From Sialis fuliginosa (taxonomy: Eukaryota; Arthropoda; Insecta; Megaloptera; Sialidae), in NCBI GenBank assembly GCA_961205875.1, contig OY540818.1, positions 19,256,761-19,320,760 of the forward strand: a stretch of DNA of 64,000 nucleotides, given 5' to 3'. Below, piece by piece: positions 1 to 12,711 of the stretch (position 1 is the stretch's first letter; the number at the start of each line of letters is the position of its first letter). The notes beneath the pieces are model-generated. The model was not told the DNA's origin and did no database searches. It saw only the letters and a list, made by a program, of their open reading frames with translations. A program made the position numbers and the translations under genes.

Positions 1-3000
1 ACTTTACTGTAGAGGCCGGGTTCGTTCACAATTCCACATAGGTTCCCAAAGGACGTGACGCCGATAATACGAAATATGCAGTTATTTTCTGAACCAGCGA
101 TCTGAATCGGTCCCCCCGAATCAACCTGTATAAGCAATTACATTTTTTGCTGTAATTATATCTAAAACAGCAGTTCTTAAACAAAGATATTTTTTTTTGT
201 GGAAGAAATTTTAGGTCAGGTCAAGGTACTGGAATTTTTATTTGAAAATTAAAGACTGGACTTTTTTTTATAGAAGTTTACAAAAGCTTGGTGGACAATA
301 GGTTTAGAACTACTGTTTTAAAAGAACAAAAGTGTTAATTTTACTTACATTGCAAATGTCTTGATCTTTTTTGAATCCCCCAGCACAAAATTGTGTATTA
401 TGATGAACACCATTCATTAAAAATTTATAATTAGACTTTTTGTTATAAGTATCACTACATTTTTCCTTAGAAGTTGCTAATATTACAACCTGAAATATAA
501 AATTAAAACTTAAATTTTTTTATTAGTAGGGTAGAGCGGGGTAAATATGAAACACCAAAAAAATGGAGTAAAAGTGAAACAAGCTTGCAACTAAAAAACT
601 AATTTGTTTATAGGAGAATTATATAAAAACTGACATCATCATTAAAGGTTTGTTAAAGTGACCTGAAAATATGAATCGCCTAATAAGTGATGTGTCACCC
701 TTTGCTGTCAAAACGTGTGAATTAAATTTTAATTCTTTGCACATAACTTTCTGTATAGCTCAGATATTAATTAAAGTTACAATTTCACATTGATATGCCA
801 CAAAGAAGATAAATCAAAGTTGCCAAATTAATTTTTCGAGAAGTATTTTCCATTAGAGGCCTGTTTCACTTTTTCCCAAATTAGAGGTTAAAAATGATTT
901 TTAAAGTGCGTGTTGTATCGTACAGTTCAAATGACGTAAGTATTTAAAATGGTTATTCATAAGCGCATCTAGTAGAAAAAAATTAAAGTATGAATTTGTA
1001 TCGTTAACTGTCAAAAAACATGAAAGAATTGTATTTTGTTTCACTTTTTTTTTAAATTAGAATTTTCTAATTAAAATTTCAATACATGCCTCTAATAAAT
1101 TATTATTAAAATCCGTGTTCCCCCAACCGGTAACCGTTGCGACCATCTGCTCGACGACGTCATGCTGGTACAGGCACGCGGGCCGCACGCCTTGCGTTAT
1201 ACGAACCACCCCGTGTATCTCTACAAGCCCTATGTCGTTATATTTAGACGGTGGATGGTACCCTGGATGCTGTATCGTTCTAAGTACTGAGAACTCTTGT
1301 ACAAATTCATCATCGTTGGGTGACGCGATGTTGTAGTCGCCAAGACGGACGAATTTAGCAGAACCTCTGCAAATTAATAAAAAAAATATTAATAATTTAT
1401 GATTTTCCTTCTTATTTTCGTTTGATTACGATGCATGAAATATTATTAAAAAACATCTGCCAAGTAAATGCACAGTGCTTCTTCGTGCTAAATTCACCAA
1501 AGGTAGTTAATTATTCAACAATTTAAATAAAAACCATGTGTCGTTCTTGAGATATCTTGAAAAAATAAATATTTTGGGGTGTCACCTCTCCCCCTTACAC
1601 ACGATTTTGATGATTTTGAAATGGGACCGTCCTCAAGCCAGACTCAAACATTCGACCAAGTTTCAATAATATCGGTTCAGTGGTTATGAGTTATGCGTGT
1701 GACAAGGATTCAGGAGACAGACGGACACGGAACGAAAAGTGTTTGTCTTGACGTGAAACGGAAAGATAAATTTAAAATTTTGAAATCGGAGAACATTTTT
1801 TTTGTCTCATTCTGAAACGATCACAAAGCTTCTCGTATCTTCGATATTGCGAGGAAGCAAAATTATATTTATTACATAGAAAATGACGCGAAAAGTTGAA
1901 AACTGCGCAGATCTGTATCTCAAACCGTTCTTGAGATATAGCATCTCAAAGTTTTATTTAATTTTTTTCAAAATTTTGGAGAAAAGTTAGTTATAACTTT
2001 TAACATGAACGTACCCAGGATTTTATTCAGGGAGGGGGGAATTTTTTTTTTAGAAACTGATTTAGTCGGCGTGTTTCGCCTAGAATTCCGCGGTAAATGG
2101 GAGAAAGAGGGGATCGAACAGACGGGCAGTTAACCATTTCAGATATTGAAGAAGAAAAAGTTGTACTGCCCTTATAAATGGGCATTATTATAAACAAACA
2201 TTGCGTAATTTTTCATTTGTGGTTAGTAAGTAACCCCCCTCCACCACTGTCTCACCCTGGGTACGCCCATGACTTTTGGCCATTTTAGTTAAAATTGATT
2301 TTAGTAGTTGACGTAAAAAAATAATTAAATTAATAAGGTTGCAGCGAAAAGTACTGAATTTTTTTAGTGTTACAGAAATACTTACAAAATTTCTGAGTGT
2401 AGGCAATGAGCAGCTGTGAGGATGAATTTCTCACTGATTAAAGAACCTCCACAGTTCCAAGATTTGTGAGTTCTCGTTCCATATCCGATGGTTGCCTGCA
2501 ATTTAAAAAAAAAAATTATTTCTACGCAGTTTTAAAAAAAAAAATTTTTTTATATAACTAATATTTATTTTTAATCCTGAAGATCCTAGTTAAAATGAAT
2601 TACAAAATATTAAATATAAATTTAATTGAATGAATATATTTTTAATATTTTGAACAATTTAGTATTTCAGTAAGTAATTATTTACTTACCATATGTGGAA
2701 ATTTATTCTGGGCGCGTTTTGAACACAGAGAGCTTCCAATTTTAGCAACAATATTTGTATACTCTTGGCATTCTAAAATAATGCATAATTAATATATAAT
2801 TAGAAGCTAAAAAAGATTGTTTTTTTATTATAAAAAAAATATTTAAACATCGAAATTGGTGTCAATTAATGTAATTTAAAATAATTTATTAGAAAATGAA
2901 AACTTACATAACTTAAGTACGTAATTAACGCTTTGTATCCCCCCCCCCAAAAGAAGCCTTACTTAGCTAACGAACGTTTCCTTATATAAATAAAAAATAG

Positions 3001-6000
3001 TTTTATCAATTTCGTTTTATCAGTAACGAAACAAGATTTATTTTTATCTTCTTATCTCGTGTAAAACTCTATTCCTTAATAAAGTACACTCTACAAACAA
3101 ATTCGAGGGGGGGGAGTAAATTTTTGTGTAATATTTTTTTATGTATCACAATTGTTATAATTGTATAATGTATATGGACAAATTTGGAGGGGGGGGGGGG
3201 GGGAGTCTAATCCTCTACCACACTTTGGATGCGCTACTGATCTACTATATCATAATTATTATTTTAAACATACTTACTTAATTCAGATTTTCTAATTTTT
3301 GTTAATGATATATTGAAAACACTTTCATATTTTTCACTATTCTGATTAGTGGGATTTGTTGTTTCATCATACTTGAAAAATGGCGTAGTTCTTTCATTCA
3401 CAATCAGTGAAAAATTATGCTGAAATAATAATTCTAACGTCGTGTATCTGGGTAAATCTTCTTTAGTGCTATTAGCTTTTTCCGTTTCTTTAATCGATGA
3501 AAAATTATGCTGAAATAATAATTCTAGTGTCGTATATCTAGGTAAATCTTTTATAGTAGTACTACTAGCTGCTTCAGTTTCTTTATTCGGTGCAAAAGTG
3601 TACCCAAGTTCCAACGTCGTGAATTTATGTAATTTCATTGTTGTTGTTTCTAATTTGTACGGGGTGTCATATTTTGAAGCCACTATTGTCTTTTCGCAGC
3701 ATACATATTTGTCGTTGCATTTGGATCTGATTTCGGTAAAAAATGAACATTCGTCTTGTGGTACACATGTTCCAATTGTATTCGATTTACCTGATCTGCA
3801 TTTTTTACCTGAAATAAATTTAATTACTTAAAAAAGAGGTAGATGTGCCAATTTCAGAAGAGGTACTCGTAAGAAGATATAGACTAAACCGGAACTGTTA
3901 TAAGTACTCAGTGAAAGTACTTGAAGTCTTATTAAGTACTTTTTAATATTTTTAAATGTATACATACATTTAAAAATATTTTACTTGAAGTATTGACAGC
4001 TGTGAACTAAACATAGATAAAACATGTTTGATGTTTTAGGAAATAATTTAGATTTAAATCAAGGTATATAAAGACAAGGTAGTCTCATCAGCTCCTTGAC
4101 CAATCAGCGTTGGTGCGGGAATTGACGTATGACAAATACTATAAATGTATAATAGAATATCAATTACAAAAAAATTGTTTTCGTATTTTTTGATATTTTA
4201 ACAACACATACAATCAAAGAAGTACAAATTCGACATTGCAAAATTATAAAAAAAACTGTCACAGACAAGCGTCATTTTTACTATTCTTAAGTTGGCAATA
4301 TGTTATGTGTCACTGACAGTTTTTTTTATGATTTGCAATGTCGAATTTGTACTTATTTGATTAAATGTGTTGTTAAAATATCAAAAAATACGAAAACAAG
4401 AATAAATAAAGGAATTATTTTGTAATTGATATTCTTTTATACTTTTATAGCATTTGAATACATCCCCCAAGTGACGTCAATTCCCGCACGGCCGCTGATT
4501 GGTCAAGGAGCTATAGAGACTACCTTGTCTTTATATACCTTGGATTTAAATGCTTAATTTTTTAATCAAACATGTTTGTGTGTTAATCAACAATATTCTC
4601 ATTTTATTTCGTAATCAGGAATATTATTATCAAAGTTAATTATGTTATGTAACAATAAACCTAAGGTATCGTCTTCTATAGGGCAGCATACAGTTGTCGA
4701 AGAGTTTTTAAATCCACATATTGTTACAGTGTCTCTACTTTTTATAGCGTTTTGTATTTTTGGACATTTCTCCACGGGCACACAGATACCTTGCAGTTGG
4801 CTGTTCTCCGGTATGCATAGGTCACCTAAAATATAAATTTTTATTTAAATAAATCAAACTTAAAATTTCAGTATAATGCAAATATTTTTAAAAAAAGTAT
4901 AGTTTTAATTTAAATGGCAAATACACTTAAATTCATCTCGTTTTAAAAACGTCAAAAGTCACGTACTCCGACATAGATACCTAAGGTCTTCGGACATTAG
5001 ATAGTCTTAAAGATAATGGTGTAAGCTATATTTAAAAAAAAAAACTGGAGTCTGCTCGATCGCCCCAAGCTGACATATTAACTATTCAACTTATTTGTTA
5101 AATTTTCAATTTAAATTTCTTAATAATAGCCGAAGGCACATGCGAAGGTCTTCGGGCATTAGATAGTCTTAAAGATAATGGTGTAAGCTATGTTTTAAAA
5201 AAAAACTGGAGTCTCCTCGATCGCACCAAGCTGACATATTAACTATTCAACTTATTTGTTAAATTTTCAATTTAAATTTCTTAATAATGGCCGAAGGCAC
5301 ATGCGAAGGTCTTCGGGCATTAGATAGTCTTAAAGATAATGGTGTAAGCTATATTTTAAAAAAAAACTGGAGTCTCCTCGATCGCACCAAGCTGACATAT
5401 TAACTATTCAACTTATTTGTTAAATTTTTAATTTTAATTTCTTAATAATAGCCGAAGGAGGCCTCGAAAATTAACTGAGACTCCCTGAATCGAAAATTCG
5501 TCTGTCTGTTTATGAATTACACAGTCACATACAAAAAAACGGTGTGCGATACCAAAAAAACGACATATAAAAGCGAACATAGTCGAAATCCAAATTTTTG
5601 GAATTTTCTGATTTCCAGTTTTTTTTTTATTTGAGCTTGAGTTTTGAGTTTAGGTTGATTTTTTACAAAAAAGGTGCGATACTAAAAAAGCGATCTGTAT
5701 AGAATTATATATAATATAATTATAATATTATTTTATTATACTATAATCTTTTAGCATATATTCCATCGTTTGAACACCGTTCAATCACTAACATAAATCA
5801 TATGCGCGCGCACACCCAAATAATGTATTGCCAACAAACAAAAATATGAAATCTGTGTGTACGTCGGATACTAAAGTTTCGCCAAAAAATCATTTATTTA
5901 TTTTTTTTAGCAAGCATAAAAAAATTTAATAAAATCAAAAAATACAACATGAGTGAAACATGACTACTACAATCGATTCGAGCTGTCAGAACTCTTACTT

Positions 6001-6257
6001 TGAGTATCTCTAGTCCGACTAACTCTTCTTTTAAGTAAGCAAATACAGTTAAAATTTTTTTAAAGAATTATTTTTTATCGATTATGATATTTTTAAGTGA
6101 CATAATCTAAAAATAGTATTTTTAACAAATTAGGTCAAAAATAAAGATAATTTTTAATTAAAAACAACTCACCATCTTCCTTTTGATTATAAATATGTGC
6201 AGTTTGTACAATCTTACACACTGAAACTATTAACAGCAAAATTACCTTAACAAGCAT
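1..6257 (-). CDS. Gene A: double-clip trypsin-like serine protease (3' end cut by window edge)
   Basis: Secreted CLIP-domain S1A protease. Exons in reading order: 6257-6173, 4825-4661, 3808-3278, 2772-2690, 2495-2386, 1366-1090, 489-349, 125-1. All phases agree, giving 505 codons before the edge. The start opens a hydrophobic leader (MLVKVILLLIVSVC). Exons 2 and 3 each encode a six-Cys clip domain, ending in VCCPIED and VCCEK. Exon 3 continues into a Thr/Ser-rich linker with a 30-residue unit repeated (TTLELLFQHNFS). The protease has TAAHC (His57), YNDIGL (Asp102) and CNVDSGGP (Asp194, Ser195), with Asp at 189, so trypsin-like specificity is expected. Odd points: Val replaces Gly193 in the oxyanion hole; the N-terminus after the likely cut (K-IGSS) replaces IVGG; the 1090 donor appears to be GC rather than GT. 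It is the most downstream copy of the array. It is probably active, but Val193 makes that uncertain. Confidence 0.87.
530..1085. other. Gene A intron, no gene
   Basis: AT-rich intron between the GWG exon and the last-but-one exon of gene A. It contains imperfect repeats of a phrase close to GTTTCACTTTTTCCC and no coding signal that I could support. Confidence 0.5.
1449..1860. mobile_element. Interspersed element with TGCTTCCTCG ends (short copy)
   Basis: It begins with a TGCCAAGTAAATGCACAG leader and ends in GCGAGGAAGCA, which is complementary to the TGCTTCYTCG near its start. It carries the words ATGCGTGTGACAAGGATTC and GACGTGAAACGG, shared with copies at 17273-18000 (longest), 39035-39562, 13934-14115 (right half), 49080-49195 (left part, inverted) and a diverged one at about 11930-12410. 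It lies in a gene A intron. Confidence 0.7.
1877..2000. repeat. Diverged arm of the palindromic hAT-nested repeat
   Basis: The stretch with TAGAAAATGACG, CTGTATCTCAAACCGTTC and TTTTGGAGAAAA matches one arm of the palindromes at 7943-8655, 43932-44666 and 53871-54594. Only one arm is present here, inside a gene A intron. Confidence 0.6.
2010..2268. mobile_element. Small inverted-repeat element in a gene A intron
   Basis: The left end ACGTACCCAGGATTTTATTC and the right end, read in complement (GGCGTACCCAGGGTGAG), form imperfect terminal repeats. Both are followed inward by a G-rich GGAGGGGGG tract. This looks like a hAT-type miniature element. No clear target duplication was found. Confidence 0.5.
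3409..3600 (-). repeat. 90-bp in-frame repeat in the gene A linker
   Basis: Two near-identical 90-bp units (starting at 3409 and 3499) and the edge of a diverged third unit (about 3589) lie inside the coding exon. Each encodes a 30-residue segment with the core RYTTLELLFQHNFS. The period is a multiple of three, so the repeat lengthens the linker between clip 2 and the protease domain without a frameshift. Confidence 0.85.
4060..4542. mobile_element. Foldback transposon (483 bp) with perfect 9-bp target duplication
   Basis: Long terminal inverted repeats begin CAAGGTATATAAAGACAAGG and end with the complement. The two arms pair over much of the element around a short centre near 4290. The flanks are GATTTAAAT at 4051-4059 and again at 4543-4551, a perfect 9-bp duplication. 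A 9-bp duplication with long inverted repeats is typical of Mutator-like non-autonomous elements. It sits in the intron between the two clip exons of gene A. Confidence 0.8.
4983..5455. repeat. 161/162-bp satellite, three tandem units, in gene A intron 1
   Basis: Units start at about 4983, 5145 and 5306, with periods of 162 and 161 bp. Each carries the words AAGGTCTTCGG, CTGGAGTCTSCTCGATCG and GCCGAAGGCACATGCG. Another single unit lies at 24120-24295 in the F-G spacer. Confidence 0.85.
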
Positions 6258-7569
6258 CGCTTCAATCTTAAACTAACTACATTTATATAAATATATCGAC
6301 ATTAAATTCGAATCTTTCACTTTAAATTCATGACACATCAGTACAAGATGGCCAAGATATGTAGGTAATTCATAGTTTACGAAATCAAAATTCTTTGAAT
6401 ATTACTCTAAAAGAATGTATTTTTTTACCTGACAGAAGGAAAATATTCATATAATATGTTGGTTTTTTGTAATGAAATAATTAATTTCATCCAACCGGTT
6501 TTGCCAAATACAAAAAATTATAATTAGTATGTATGTACAATGTTATTTAATATTTTATAAGTATGTACATATGTTAAGGTCACTTACCGTAAGTAGGTTC
6601 ATCTTTAAGGATTTTGATTTAATTTTTTAACAGCTGACAATGAGTTTAAAAAACATTACTTTTATTTTGACGATATTTTTGCTCATTTTTTAATAATTTA
6701 CAAAATTTGGACTTGCACGTGATAATTTTTTTAATTACACGAATCGCACAATTTAATTTTTTACTTTCTTATACTATGAAATATACATATAGTATAAGTA
6801 GTATAGTGAAGCCGATTTTTTTCGAAATCCAAATTTTGATGGAATTATCCATTTTGACCTTCCCTAAATCCATTTTTACTATTTTCGCCATGATGTCTGT
6901 GTGTCTGTCTGTCTGTAAGCGCTGTAACTCAAATACGACAAATCGTAGAAGGGTGAAATTTTATATTTAAGATTAATTTTTGTCTGCCAAGAAAATCTAT
7001 TTTTGAAAACGATCTTTCAACCAGATACGGATGTTTACTAAGGACGATTTTTGAATTTTTCGAATTACTTACAGTACGAAATAGAGAAAAATGGTTAATT
7101 TAAAAATTGTAGGTAATAAAAAAAAATTATTATAATTCTAAAACAATTTTTTTCTTAATACAAAAATAATTGGAAAATTCATCCGTTTTCAGTTAAGTTA
7201 TTACGTTGAAAAAAATTAATTTGATTCATAATGTAGAGAATAATATTATTTATAAGAAAATCCCGTGGCTCCCATGGCAGATATTTTTCTTAAATTTTAT
7301 AAAAAACACACAATTAAAAAAGTATAGTTTTTATTTTAAACGCCCATACAAAACATTTCTGATTCTACAACTTACATATATTTTCAGTTACTATAAAAGG
7401 GGACAAGCGATATTTTATTAACACACTACAAAAATTGGCACTGTATTTTATTTATTCTAATAATAATACCATCAAAAAATTTTGTATTTTAAAAATGAAA
7501 ATAAATACCATGTCAATAATTATATCCGTGCCAATAATAGTATCGCATACCCTACAAAGGTGTTACAGA
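6258..7569. other. Spacer between genes A and B
   Basis: No gene is visible. The DNA is AT-rich. At about 6780-6970 there is an interspersed repeat with a CGAAATCCAAATTTT phrase and a (GTCT)n microsatellite at 6896-6916, shared with 5570-5700 and about 34315-34400. Gene A's promoter should lie just above 6257, but no convincing TATA-plus-initiator arrangement was fixed. Confidence 0.5.
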
Positions 7570-10500
7570 TCATGGCCAAACAATGCTCTCAATCCATGGA
7601 ACGTAGGCCGACACTCTAGTGTATACATTTGGTGAGGTGATAAACGGGCAGATCTTCCAAAACGAAGGGATCCCAACTAGGGTGTACATGCAGAAAGCTC
7701 TGTGGTGGTACACCTGAAGCAGTCCAGGTAGATCAGCCTGGAAATGTTAAATAATAGAAATTATCGTACGATCCTTAGGTTAGGAAAGACTATGGGAACC
7801 AGTGAAATTTTTAATAAGGGAAAGCATATTTTGTCAATCCTCTCCATCCTATTAACAAAAAAACTAGTTATGAAACACCTTAAGTTCAAGATTTTACTTT
7901 TTAAAATAAATTCTATGTATTTATATAGTAATTAAATGATTTTTTTTGTATTTTAGTCGATTTTTGTATGACGAGTTGAAGGAAATTTCACTAAAAAATT
8001 TAGAATTTTTGATTTCGTTAAAAGTATGTTTATTGTATAGAAAATGACGTGAAAAGTTGTTTGTTTCAAACCGCAGGTCTGTATCTCAAACCGTTCTCGA
8101 GATATAGCCTCTCAAAGTTTTAGTTTTTTCAAAATTTTGGAGAAAAAAGGCCATAACTTTTGAACGGGTGGTCGGATTTGATTTTAGTTGACGGATTTGA
8201 AATCAGCGTGTCAAAATCTATATAATGACATGTATAATACTTTAAAATTCGAAAAAAAAAATTTCGTCAAAAATCGACATTTTTTTAAGGTATACCCCTT
8301 TGAATTTTTTCGATTTTTCACGAAAAAAATTTTCTCGAGTTTTAAGGTATTGTACATGTCATTATATAGATTTTGACACGCTGATTTCAAATCCGTCAAC
8401 TAAAATCAAATCCGACCACCCGTTCAAAAGTTATGGCCTTTTTTCTCCAAAATTTTGAAAAAACTAAAACTTTGAGAGGCTATATCTCGAGAACGGTTTG
8501 AGATACAGACCTGCGGTTTGAAACAAACAACTTTTCACGTCATTTTCTATACAATAAACATACTTTTAACGAAATCAAAAATTCTAAATTTTTTAGTGAA
8601 ATTTCCTGCAGTGATCTTCAACTCGTCATACAAATATCGACTAAAATAAAAGAAAATAAGACATAGAAGTATTATACATTCTTTTGTATAATCGAATATG
8701 TTAATAAAAACATAAAAAGATTATATTTTATTTTGTTACGATAAAAATCCTGAAATGAGCTTAAAAATTTTAGGTGTCACTCTGTAATACTGCATTAAAA
8801 TATCCATATTGAACCGCTATCGTCTTTTACAGAATTGTGTGCTTATAATAAATATAAGGTAGTGGTACCAGTCTTGGATATGACCCCAGTAATGGCTATT
8901 CTTTAATTAAATTTGACGATTCTTTCTTTTATATTTTTTGTGTCGTAGAACTTATCATTTTGTAATCATTAGCAAATGTCCATCACTGCGTGCTTATTAC
9001 TGGTTTTACTTTATCCATTATTGGAGAAAAAACATAAACAAAATAAAAATCTATAATTAAGAAAAACAAACTATATTTGTGGACTTTAGTAATTAAATTA
9101 ATTAAATAAAGAGTTACTTGTTTTATTAGTAACATGAGTTCATGAGAATTACAAAAAACAAGCCCATTAATCCAAAAGAATCGAAAACTTGCTCTTATAG
9201 CGCGGCCATAACTGGGGTGCCTTTACCTTATCTATAAAAATTTCATACCTGGCAAGAACTAACGTCGGCATTTTTAATTGCACCACAAATCTGTATCGAA
9301 TCTAAAACTCCATCCTTTAATCTCTTCTCCGAAATGAAATCCACGTAACTAGAATTACACATATCGCTATGCACTAGATCAAGGACGATTTTCCTCATAT
9401 CATCTTTCTTTAGCTTCTCTGTGTCCTCCTTGCCCCATCCCGTAGCAATCGCTTTTTCTGTATCTATTTCGTGTTCGATATTCAAGCAAGTCGGTCTGAC
9501 CTGAGCTGTGATTTCTGCAGGTCTGTCTAACTTCAGAAGAGCTAGATCGTTGTACATGGAAGGCTTAATGTACTCAGGATGTGCTGTTGTTTCAATGATT
9601 GTGAATTCTTGAAGGCCGGAATAGTCCCCAACTTGGTCGATGTTGATTATACCGAGTCGTACGTATTTCGGGGCTCCACTAGAATTTTATTAATTTTGAT
9701 TAAAATGGGAAATATTTAAGCGTGCAGTATTTTATACACTTTGAGAATTAATATTACTATTTTGTGCAATAACATTTTACGTTTTGTGTATTATATTAAT
9801 ACAACAATTTTAAACAGGCATAGATACAAAAATTATTTACTGTCATTCAATTATTTAATGTAATATTTCATTGCACAAAATAGTAATTTAATGCTCAGTG
9901 TTTAAAATGTTCTGAGTCAAAATTATTACGTCATAATCGTATAAAAAAAAGCTAATTTTTGGCAAATAATTTAATATTACAATTGATAAAATTTAAAACT
10001 TTTAAAGTAAATTCTGTTATACTTACACAATTTGAACTTCCAAGCAATGAGCTGGTGCCAGAACATATTGTTCACTAATCAAGGCACCGGCGCATTGCCA
10101 AACCTTCTTGTCTTCGGAATCATAGCCAAGTACAGCCTAAAAATAATTTAAATAAGTATAATATAAATAATTTTTTCCTTTGAAAATCAATTCTTATTGG
10201 AAATAATTATATTTTGACCATATATAATACTTTAATTTTGATTTATAAAAAAATATTAACTCTGCTTTTTCTGATTTTTAACGAGATTTTAAAAATAGAT
10301 TATAAATAATATTAAAATAGATTAAAAAATTAATTTTAATTTTGAAAATATAATATTTTTTTCGTTTTTAAAAAAATGCATATATAATTTCGTTTAAATA
10401 AAAATATGTTCTAAATATCACTGAATTATATGTACCTACTCTAATTTATTTTATACTATTCTGTATTTCTAGTATCTTTTGATAACCTTAACATAAAAAA

Positions 10501-11497
10501 ATTATCATTAAATATAATGCAATACACAATAATATGGATTTCGAGAAATACATTGACATATTTGTTTAATTTTAATAGAATATTCTTAAATTAATTAAAA
10601 TATTAAAAATAAACTAAATTTATGTAATTCCTATATTTTTTTACAATAGTTTAATTCTCAACTAGATATCAACCTTGAAGAAAATTTAATTATACTTGTT
10701 TTTACTTACCGTGTGTGGAAATTCTCTAATATCAATTTTGATTTTTCCTGTTGTAAATATTTCGGCTTTTTGGGCACATTGGATTACTTTTTTTGAATAT
10801 TCATTACATTCTGTAAAGAAATAAATAATGATTAATTAATAAAAAAACTAATAACGTAGAACTATGCCACTTTTGATTAAAGAAAATAATGGCTATAATA
10901 TAAACAAAATTCTATGAAAACTATCTTAACTTTTTATGCTACTGTATTTAAGGATTAAGGGATGGAGGGTTAAAAATAGTTTAATTATAAAAAGGACTAT
11001 CTAAGTTATCTATTGGCGTTTTATTTATTGATCTACGATTATTATTTCCGGAGATATAAGTTTTTAAAATTAAAGTATTTTTTTGCATTCGTTTTTCAAA
11101 ATTACCCCAGGGAAGATGAAATTCTACTTCAAAATATTAAATATTTTACCTTAATATACATATTTGTAAAATTAACACAGCCACACAAAAAATAAATAAC
11201 TTTTTCTATGTATTTTGAAGCACTGAATTCGAATTTGAGGTCAAAAAAGCACATTTTGAAAATAACCCAAAAAACCTAATTTTCGAAAATTAAAATTACG
11301 TTTTTCGAAGTTATTTTCGAATATACAATGGTCTAAGAAAAAATGATTTTCCTTTTTTGTGTGGTGATTGTGTTATTAATTAAAAATATAAAATATATTT
11401 AAAAAAAAATTTATTTTTACTTACTCTGTTCACTTTTTGTTAGCGCTAATGAATATCCACAACAAATCAAAATAAAAATAATCGTGAACTTGAACAT
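7570..11497 (-). CDS. Gene B: secreted serine protease homologue, Ser195 replaced by Leu
   Basis: Non-catalytic S1A homologue of 293 residues. Exons in reading order: 11497-11425, 10810-10710, 10136-10027, 9678-9249, 7737-7570; all phases fit and it stops at TGA. A signal peptide (MFKFTIIFILICC) leads directly into KCNEYSKK with no clip domain. His57 is kept (LAPAHC) and Asp102 is kept (YNDLALL), but the last exon reads CQADLPGLLQ where the family has [10 protein letters not shown], so Ser195 aligns with Leu and Gly193 with Ala. Position 189 is Ser. The C-terminal [18 protein letters not shown] is well preserved, which argues for selection on the fold rather than a decaying pseudogene. The intron before the last exon carries a 720-bp palindromic transposon and a further miniature element. 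Confidence 0.85.
7800..8700 (-). mobile_element. hAT-type element with palindromic core, copy 1 (inverted, right end lost)
   Basis: The left boundary CAGTGAAATTTTTAATAAGG at 7800 is the complement of the right end of copy 3 (53680-54747). The following flank and then the palindrome (7943-8655, centre near 8299) also match copy 3 in reverse. The end matching CAGTGGCGAAGCG of copy 3 is not found. The element lies in the last intron of gene B. Confidence 0.75.
8854..9231. mobile_element. ATAAGGTA miniature element, copy 1
   Basis: Terminal inverted repeats are ATAAGGTAGTGGTACC and the complement of GGGTGCCTTTACCTTAT. Internal words such as CTTGGATATGACCCC and GTCCATCACTG are shared with 42007-42439 (inverted) and 48190-48696. 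It lies in the last intron of gene B. Confidence 0.7.
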
Positions 11498-12711
11498 GTC
11501 GTCGACACAATTTATAGATAAATACTAAAGTAATCGTCAGTTATGAAATAATAAAAACACTAATTTGATAGCGATCTTAAATGTTGGTTGAATAAAAATT
11601 TAATCACTTGTACATGTTTTTTTTTCTTATTTATTAATACGTATTATGAATCTGTATAGCTAGTTTGCAACTAGCAACATCTTGCTGTATCATCATACAG
11701 AAGTTTTATTTTGTTGAATTTTGTATATTAAACCGGTTTTAGTAATTAATTTTAAAATTTACATCGAATAGTCGTCGAGGCCTTGAATTTAACAAAAAGT
11801 GTTGGGAAGGTTATGGCTATATAATATATAATGTATATACACAGATATGTACATATGCAAGCTATGTTTGATTTAGAGGCGGCTGCTTAGGGCGGCAAAA
11901 AATGAAATACAGTTTATTCATATTATAAAAAGTGATTGCACAGTGTTTCTTTGTGTTAATTATCGAATCATTTTAAAATATTCTGATGCCTACTTCTTCA
12001 AATAGATTTATAATTCATATTTTCTTTAAAAAAATTTGCAAAGGGAGATATATCTTCATAATGGTTTATTTTATTACGAAAGTTGTAATGATCTTTCTTA
12101 TAGAAAATTTAATGCTCTACAAAAAAGATTCTATACAATTTTCACGAAACATGCATCGGTTTTGATATATATTTTGAAAAAAAAAATTGTTAATTTTTAT
12201 ATGACCCAATTAACAAACTATGTTTCATTAAAATCGGTTCAGTTGTGTGACAAGGACAGATATACATAGAGCGGAAAGTGTTTGTTTTAATCTGAAATGG
12301 AAAAATCAAGTGGAAATGTTGATATCGGAAACAAAAATGTTTTTTTTTAATTTCATAAAGGATCACATAGCTTCCAGTAACCTTTATATATAGCGAAACA
12401 TCAAAATAATAATATGGTCAGTAAAGTTTCACATAGGTAGATTAATTAAAATATGTTCTAACGAAATTATTAATTTTTGTAAGAATTTTTAATATGTGGA
12501 ACCAATAAAGTATTTTTCCATATATCTCTACTTACCATCACTAACTTCGCCATCGGAGATCAGTTACCGAATTATGATTAAATTAAAATATTAAGAATAA
12601 GTAGAATCTATAAATAATATATTTTGTTTGTAATTAAAAAAATATTTTCAAAAATCATAGAAATTATTATTAATTAAAGATTACAAATATAAAAATAGGG
12701 AAGATATTTCT
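11498..12711. other. Spacer between genes B and C
   Basis: No gene is visible. A diverged copy of the TGCTTCCTCG-type element occupies about 11930-12410 (GTGACAAGGACAG, GATCACATAGCTTCC). The rest is simple AT-rich DNA. Confidence 0.5.

Noticed and set aside
4983-5455. CRISPR-like spaced repeats
   Set aside because: Units are contiguous 161-bp tandem repeats with no short repeat-spacer alternation; this is a eukaryotic intron.
8188-8399. Open frames on both strands starting MTDLKSACQNLYND, also at 44195-44410 and 54127-54338
   Set aside because: They are mirror images produced by the arms of a non-coding palindromic transposon and have no domain or codon signal.
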